Shown: positions 59,750-64,000 of the stretch, piece by piece
How the letters are laid out: every line of letters starts with the position of its first letter
How positions within the stretch are numbered: the first letter of the stretch is position 1
From: Longitalea arenae
GTDB lineage: Bacteria > Bacteroidota > Bacteroidia > Chitinophagales > Chitinophagaceae
NCBI RefSeq assembly: GCF_016924755.1
Contig: NZ_JAFFJX010000001.1
Coordinates: 806,001-870,000 of the forward strand
DNA length: 64,000 nucleotides
Direction: 5' to 3'
Made by a program: the position numbers and the translations under genes
Notes under the pieces: generated by a model
Told to the model about the DNA's origin: nothing
Databases searched by the model: none
Seen by the model: the letters and a program-made list of their open reading frames with translations, nothing else

Positions 59750-60616
59750 ATGGCTGAAACAAGACCCGTTGCGACTGCAACCGCAGCGAAGAGTAGTACA
59801 TCCGTTCAACCAAAGAAAAGATCCAATGCCATTTCATGGGTAGCCCCTGTTGTTTGTATCATTGCCGGTTATGTTATCTGGCGTTTTCTCCTCGGAGATC
59901 CTAACAACTTTACTCAACCAGATCCAGCCGGTGGATTTTGGCCTCATCATAAAGGACCTAAAGGAGGTTTGGTGAGAATGTATGAAGGTGGTATTATCGT
60001 GCCTCTGCTGATCGCAACTTTCTTAGTTGTAATTACCTTCGTTATTGAGCGTTTGATGACCATTCTGAAAGCTACCGGTACTGGTAACATTGCAGAATTC
60101 ATTCGCAAAGTACAATATCACCTGGCTAACAAAAACGTTGACCAGGCTATTTCTGAGTGCGATCGTCAAAAAGGAAGCGTTGGTAATGTGATGAAAGCCG
60201 GTCTGCGCAAGTACAAAGAAATGATCTCTAATACTGAGCTGGATACTGAGCAAAAAGTATTAGCTATCCAGAAAGAAGTAGAAGAAGCAACTGCCCTTGA
60301 GCTGCCTATGCTGGAAAAGAACCTGGTGTTCCTGTCTACCATCGCCTCAGTGGCAACCCTGTTGGGTCTGTTGGGAACGGTATTGGGTATGATCACTTCA
60401 TTTGCTGCCCTGGCTTCTGATGGTGGTGGTGGTGCTGCCGCTGAGTTATCAAGAGGTATCTCTGAGGCCCTGTATAACACGGCCCTGGGTATCGGTACTT
60501 CAGCGATCGCGATCATCATGTATAACATCTTTACTACAAAGATCGACTCTATTACTTATGGTATCGATGAGTCTGGTTTCACCCTGACCCAAAGCTTTGC
60601 ATCTCTGTATAAATAA
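59750..60616 (+). CDS. exbB: ExbB/TolQ/MotA-family proton channel protein
   Basis: Inner-membrane proton-channel subunit (288 residues) of the TonB energy-transduction complex. After a polar, Lys/Thr-rich start comes a first helix (ISWVAPVVCIIAGYVIWRFLL), then GGIIVPLLIATFLVVITFVIERLMTIL. The C-terminal pair is NLVFLSTIASVATLLGLLGTVLGMITSFAALA and GISEALYNTALGIGTSAIAIIMYNIFTTKID, the ExbB/TolQ core motif. The extra N-terminal helix is a Bacteroidota variant. It opens an operon of five exb/ton genes. Confidence 0.93.
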   Translation: MAETRPVATATAAKSSTSVQPKKRSNAISWVAPVVCIIAGYVIWRFLLGDPNNFTQPDPAGGFWPHHKGPKGGLVRMYEGGIIVPLLIATFLVVITFVIERLMTILKATGTGNIAEFIRKVQYHLANKNVDQAISECDRQKGSVGNVMKAGLRKYKEMISNTELDTEQKVLAIQKEVEEATALELPMLEKNLVFLSTIASVATLLGLLGTVLGMITSFAALASDGGGGAAAELSRGISEALYNTALGIGTSAIAIIMYNIFTTKIDSITYGIDESGFTLTQSFASLYK

Positions 60617-60623
60617 GGCGGCA

Positions 60624-60650
60624 TCCCCAAAATGGGGAAGCTGTTTTTTT
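60624..60650 (+). terminator. Intercistronic weak terminator between exbB and exbD
   Basis: A 6-bp stem (TCCCCA with TGGGGA) with a 3-base loop, 4 more bases, then eight T residues. It sits in the 108-base gap and could reduce transcription of downstream genes relative to exbB. Confidence 0.55.
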
Positions 60651-60724
60651 TGAAAAAATGCATGTGATGCATATGGAAATTGGAAGGAAGTGAATCTTAT
60701 ACCAGAATCTGAAATTATTATAAT

Positions 60725-61384
60725 ATGCCTAAAGTAAAAATGCCGCGAAAGAGTACCGCTGTGGACATGACCGCGATGTGTGATGTGGCATTCCTGCTGC
60801 TTTCTTTCTTCATCCTGACCACCAAATTCAAATCACCTGATGCAGTGGAAGTTGTAACACCTAATTCGGTGTCTACCAAACCTGTGGAGGCCAAGAATGT
60901 AGTGCAGGTCATCATGGACAAAGAAGGGAAAGTTTTCTTCTCTGTTGGTGATGAAAGCGTGGATGAAAAAGCGCAGATCATTGACATGATCAATGAGGGG
61001 AAGAGCCTTAACCTGACCGAGCAGGAGAAAGCTGCTTTTACAAAGTCCGGTTCCTATGTGGGCGTTCCTTTTGCCATGTTGAAGTCGTTCCTGCAGTTGT
61101 CACCCGACCAGTTGAAAAACTATAAGGCCCCGGGAATCCCTACAGATACGGCCAACAACGAATTGAGTGTTTGGATGAATGCTGCCACCCGTGCTTTCTC
61201 AGGAGCTAAAATGGCCCTGATGGTAAAAGGTGACAACAATGCAAAATATCCTTCATTCAAAGGGGTTATCGATGCATTCAAAAAGAATGAGATCTTTAAG
61301 TTCTCGATGGTCACTAACCCTGAGGGAGTTCCTGAAGGAACAGCGCTTTCTCAAAAGAGAGCGACTGGTGCAAAAGAGGAATAA
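60725..61384 (+). CDS. exbD: ExbD/TolR-family biopolymer transport protein (first copy)
   Basis: 219-residue protein with a short N-terminal cytoplasmic tail, one transmembrane helix with the proton-carrying Asp (VDMTAMCDVAFLLLSFFILTTKF) and a periplasmic domain. It is longer than E. coli ExbD (about 140), because of an insertion of roughly 60 residues in the periplasmic part. KNVVQVIMDKEGKVFFSVGDE is the typical first strand. It forms the proton-driven core with ExbB. Confidence 0.92.
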   Translation: MPKVKMPRKSTAVDMTAMCDVAFLLLSFFILTTKFKSPDAVEVVTPNSVSTKPVEAKNVVQVIMDKEGKVFFSVGDESVDEKAQIIDMINEGKSLNLTEQEKAAFTKSGSYVGVPFAMLKSFLQLSPDQLKNYKAPGIPTDTANNELSVWMNAATRAFSGAKMALMVKGDNNAKYPSFKGVIDAFKKNEIFKFSMVTNPEGVPEGTALSQKRATGAKEE

Positions 61385-61420
61385 GAGCGAATTAAATTCT
61401 TAACTTAAAAAAAGTGCGAA

Positions 61421-61963
61421 ATGGCAGAAATGGATACCTCCTCCGGAGGAGGACATAAAAAAGGCCCAGGCGTAAAGAAAGGGAAAAAACTTTCTACGCG
61501 TGTTGACCTTACGCCGATGGTGGATCTGGGATTCCTGCTGATAACGTTCTTCATATTCACCACTACCATGAGCCAGCCCACTGCTATGAAGCTTTTCCTG
61601 CCGAAAGACACGGAAAAGCCCGAAGAGCAGAATAAGATCAAGGCCTCTGGTGCTTTGTCTATCATGCTGGGTAGAGGAAATGGAGTATATTATTATGAAG
61701 GCGAGTTGGCGCCAGACGGTTCCAACTTTAAATCAAGCAACTTTAAAGATATCCGTCAGGTTATCATCAATAAAAAGAAATCTACCAACCCGCAGGATTT
61801 TGTAGTGGTTATAAAACCCGGCCCCGAGGCTACCTACAAAAACACCGTAGACATGCTTGATGAAATGACCATCAATGATGTTAAGCGTTATGCGATGGTA
61901 GATATTTTCCAGACGGAAATTGATTTAATGAGAGCTACTGAACAAAGTGGCGGCGTTAAATAA
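61421..61963 (+). CDS. exbD: ExbD/TolR-family biopolymer transport protein (second copy)
   Basis: 180-residue ExbD paralogue with a Gly/Lys-rich N terminus (SSGGGHKKGPGVKKGKK), the helix VDLTPMVDLGFLLITFFIFTTTM carrying the essential Asp, and a periplasmic domain ending AMVDIFQTEIDLMRATEQSGG. Two different ExbD proteins in one operon are common in this phylum and may form heterodimers in the pentameric ExbB pore; this is inference. The gap after the first copy is only 36 bases. Confidence 0.92.
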   Translation: MAEMDTSSGGGHKKGPGVKKGKKLSTRVDLTPMVDLGFLLITFFIFTTTMSQPTAMKLFLPKDTEKPEEQNKIKASGALSIMLGRGNGVYYYEGELAPDGSNFKSSNFKDIRQVIINKKKSTNPQDFVVVIKPGPEATYKNTVDMLDEMTINDVKRYAMVDIFQTEIDLMRATEQSGGVK

Positions 61964-62016
61964 GTTGCTTTATGGAATTTTATATTCTGTGCATCTAATT
62001 ACAAAGATTTTTTAAT

Positions 62017-62853
62017 ATGGAAGTCAATAAAATATTAAGCGCTGATGTTCTTGACATCATCTTCGAGGGCCGGAATAAGGACTACGGTGCTTATGAACTG
62101 CGCAAGACCTATAACAGGCGATTGATCACATCGCTGCTTATAGTAGGTGCGCTTTGTCTTCTGATGTTTATAGGATACCTCGTATCCTCTTTACTGGAGA
62201 CAAAGACGGATACCGATAAGGTGGTTGTTCAGGACGTGCAGCTCGAAGAAATAAAACAGGAAGAGAAAAGGGAAGAGCCGCCACCACCGCCTCCCCCAAA
62301 ACCACCAGAGCCACCGAAAGTGGAAATGGCTAAGTTCACACCTCCCAAGATCGTAAAAGACGAAGAGGTTAAAGAAGAGGAGAAACCACCAGAAGTAGAA
62401 AAGCTGGAAGAGACCAAGATCGGTACTATGAACCAGGAAGGTCAGAAAGATGAAGGTATTGTGGCTCCTCCGGTTGACGATGCCGGTAAAGGAGTGGTGG
62501 AAGCTCCCAAGAAAGATGAAGAAGACTGGGATAAAACCTTTACCAAGGTGGAAATTGAGTCGGAGTATCCCGGTGGAGCTGCAGCATGGCAGCGCTACCT
62601 GAACAGGAACCTCCGCTATCCCCAGGAAGCTATTGATAACGAAGTGCAAGGTGCTGTAGTGGTACAGTTCATTGTGGACAAAGAAGGTAATGTGAGTGAT
62701 GTCGAAGCCATCAGCGGACCCAACGAATTACGCGGTGAAGCTGTTCGGGTAATCAAGAAAAGCGGTAAATGGACACCAGCTGTACAGAACGGACGCCAGG
62801 TAAAATCGTACAAGAAGCAACCGATCGTTTTCCGTCTCGAATCGGAAGGATAA
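62017..62853 (+). CDS. tonB: TonB family energy transducer (first copy)
   Basis: 278-residue periplasm-spanning protein: a cytoplasmic start (VLDIIFEGRNKDYGAYELRKTYNRR), one helix (LITSLLIVGALCLLMFIGYLVSSL), a Pro/Glu/Lys-rich rod (PPPPPPPKPPEPPKVEMAKF), and the C-terminal TonB domain (GGAAAWQRYLNRNLRYPQEAIDNEVQGAVVVQFIVDKEG, ending VKSYKKQPIVFRLE). It transmits proton-motive force to outer-membrane TonB-dependent receptors such as SusC-type transporters. The second copy follows after a 379-base gap with a terminator. Confidence 0.93.
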   Translation: MEVNKILSADVLDIIFEGRNKDYGAYELRKTYNRRLITSLLIVGALCLLMFIGYLVSSLLETKTDTDKVVVQDVQLEEIKQEEKREEPPPPPPPKPPEPPKVEMAKFTPPKIVKDEEVKEEEKPPEVEKLEETKIGTMNQEGQKDEGIVAPPVDDAGKGVVEAPKKDEEDWDKTFTKVEIESEYPGGAAAWQRYLNRNLRYPQEAIDNEVQGAVVVQFIVDKEGNVSDVEAISGPNELRGEAVRVIKKSGKWTPAVQNGRQVKSYKKQPIVFRLESEG

Positions 62854-62880
62854 GCTAACCTAGCTTTATGTAAAATATTT

Positions 62881-62915
62881 AAGTCCTCTCTTAACCGGGA
62901 GGACTTTTTGTTTTT
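62881..62915 (+). terminator. Rho-independent terminator of the first tonB
   Basis: A perfect 8-bp stem (AAGTCCTC with GAGGACTT), 10-base loop and a T-rich tail (TTTGTTTTT). It begins 28 bases after the stop. Confidence 0.8.
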
Positions 62916-62930
62916 AAGGCAAACGCTCTG

Positions 62931-63150
62931 ATGTGATAATATGATAATTGGATAATGTGATAATGAATACATCTCTTCATTTGTGATTGCTAACTAAATG
63001 GCAACTTCAAAGCAATGCAATGGCGGGGCTACTTAATCTGCGAACATGCACATATGCATTCCTTAACCATCGTAGCTGATCATCAATTAACCCAGTGGTT
63101 TTAATTATCAAATTATCAAATTATCGAATTATCACATTATCACATTGCAT
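62931..63150. repeat. Paired octad array (TGATAATG / ATTATCAA theme) between tonB genes
   Basis: The left arm at 62931-62964 (GTGATAATATGATAATTGG, ATAATGTGATAATG). The right arm at 63103-63150 (AATTATCAAATTATC repeated, then ACATTATCACATT) is its inverted counterpart. The unique core is about 140 bases. This and the terminator account for most of the 379-base gap 62854-63232; I see no further gene there. Confidence 0.65.
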
Positions 63151-63232
63151 GGTGTTGAGATCAAAACAAACATGCAAGCCAAAACCTTTATGGAAACGAC
63201 TATGGCCTGCATCTTAGTGAAAAAGTATAGCC

Positions 63233-64000
63233 ATGGAAAGTTCAACCATTCTAACCGCAGACGTACTCGATATTATTTTTGAGGGACGGAACAAGGACTA
63301 CGGTGCTTACCAGCTGCGACGTACCTATAGTAAACGGCTATTGGTGTCCGTTGCTGTTATGTTAGCGGTCATTTTGTTATTGAGTATTGGATTTGTTTTC
63401 GCCGGTGGAAAGAAAGAAAAGTTAACCACCGTTATCCTGCCACCCGATATAGAACTCAAAAAAATCCAGGAAGAGCGGGCTGCTGAGCCACCACCGCCGC
63501 CGCCGCCACCCAAAATGCCAGAGCCGCCTAAACTGGAAATGGCAAAATTCACGCCGCCCAAAATTGTACGCGATGAAGAAGTAAAAGAAGATGAGAAACC
63601 ACCTGAAATGAGCAAACTGGAAGATACGAAGATCGGCACCATGAACCAGGAAGGATTGCAGGATGATGGCATTGTAGCGCCGCCTGTAGACGATGGCGAT
63701 AGAGGCGTGGTAGTGGCCCCGAAGAAAGAAGAAGAAGACTGGAATAAAACTTTTACCAAGGTGGAGATCCCATCAGAATATCCCGGAGGGCCGGCCGCAT
63801 GGCAACGTTTTTTGAACAGGAACCTTCACTTTTCGCAGGAGGCTATGGATAATATGGTACAAGGCACGGTAGTGGTAAAATTCATTGTGGATACAGAAGG
63901 TAATGTCAGTGATGTGGAAGCCATCAGCGGGCCTGAAGAACACCGCCCAGAAGCGATACGGGTTATCAGAAAAAGTGGTAAGTGGACACCGGCCATACAA
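63233..64000 (+). CDS. TonB family energy transducer (second copy, 3' end outside window)
   Basis: An open frame starts at ATG 63233 and runs without a stop to the last base (256 codons seen). It is a close paralogue of the first TonB: start STILTADVLDIIFEGRNKDYGAYQLRRTY, one helix (LLVSVAVMLAVILLLSIGFVFAGG), a Pro-rich rod (EPPPPPPPPKMPEPPK), the shared segment IGTMNQEG, and most of the C-terminal TonB domain (GGPAAWQRFLNRNLHFSQEAMDN). It probably arose by tandem duplication. The terminator and repeat array before it suggest separate transcription from the first copy. Confidence 0.92.
   Translation, partial: MESSTILTADVLDIIFEGRNKDYGAYQLRRTYSKRLLVSVAVMLAVILLLSIGFVFAGGKKEKLTTVILPPDIELKKIQEERAAEPPPPPPPPKMPEPPKLEMAKFTPPKIVRDEEVKEDEKPPEMSKLEDTKIGTMNQEGLQDDGIVAPPVDDGDRGVVVAPKKEEEDWNKTFTKVEIPSEYPGGPAAWQRFLNRNLHFSQEAMDNMVQGTVVVKFIVDTEGNVSDVEAISGPEEHRPEAIRVIRKSGKWTPAIQ

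Noticed and set aside
1-64000. Insertion sequences, integrases, prophage or attachment sites
   Set aside because: No transposase, recombinase or phage protein was recognised; the only sign of past accessory DNA is the VapC remnant.

Overview
The window looks like a chromosomal segment of a Bacteroidota bacterium, most likely of the Chitinophagaceae (Chitinophaga/Niastella type). The protein families point there: short NuoG, WG-repeat and DUF4836-like proteins, solo PstS-like lipoprotein, ExbB-ExbD-ExbD-TonB-TonB, and the DUF5117-type zinc metalloprotease. The promoters agree: a TAnnTTTG -7 element with TTG about 19 bases upstream recurs, and purine-rich ribosome binding sites are mostly absent. 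The genus is inference. I found no rRNA, tRNA, CRISPR array, insertion sequence or prophage.

Layout. 1-1710 is the 3' part of a carotenoid operon (phytoene synthase end, CrtZ-type hydroxylase, lycopene cyclase). 1652-13.0 kb holds adenine deaminase, a LolA-like protein, a GH31 glycosidase, trmD, an S4 protein, an M20 peptidase, a CDF metal exporter and an LptF/G-like permease. Two items there are easily missed: a 23-residue membrane peptide with its own terminator (6.9-7.0 kb) and a decayed VapC/PIN toxin remnant (11.2-11.4 kb). 13-31.5 kb carries core information-processing genes (primary sigma factor, ffh, rpsP, rimM, DNA polymerase IV, two pseudouridine synthases, rlmN) mixed with a peroxiredoxin, amidohydrolase, thiolase and WG-repeat protein. 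31.5-41 kb has a DinB-like protein, an unusual ABC transporter pair, a DUF4836 lipoprotein, hisS, a low-molecular-weight phosphatase, a PstS-like lipoprotein and a TPR protein. 41.0-55.0 kb is a complete 14-gene respiratory complex I operon (nuoA-N) with a consensus-like promoter in front and a long perfect terminator behind. 55-64 kb has a MacB/FtsX-type permease, the large zinc metalloprotease and the start of a TonB energy-transduction operon (exbB, exbD, exbD, tonB, and a second tonB running off the window).

The most striking non-genic signal is a scattered class of degenerate short-period (7- or 8-base) repeat arrays in about twenty spacers. Each locus has its own 'word' (for example GTGCTAAT, ACCATTG/C, GTTATTAA, GGCAATA). 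Many loci are pairs of arms in inverted orientation around a unique core, so they can fold into imperfect hairpins. They lie in most of the longer spacers inside the nuo operon, form the last codons of one gene, provide the likely -33 box of rimM, and occur in frame inside the linker of an RluB-type pseudouridine synthase.

Functionally the window is mainly housekeeping and cell-envelope physiology: respiration and proton-motive-force use (complex I, ExbBD-TonB), envelope lipid and lipoprotein handling, translation and RNA modification, and carotenoid pigment synthesis.
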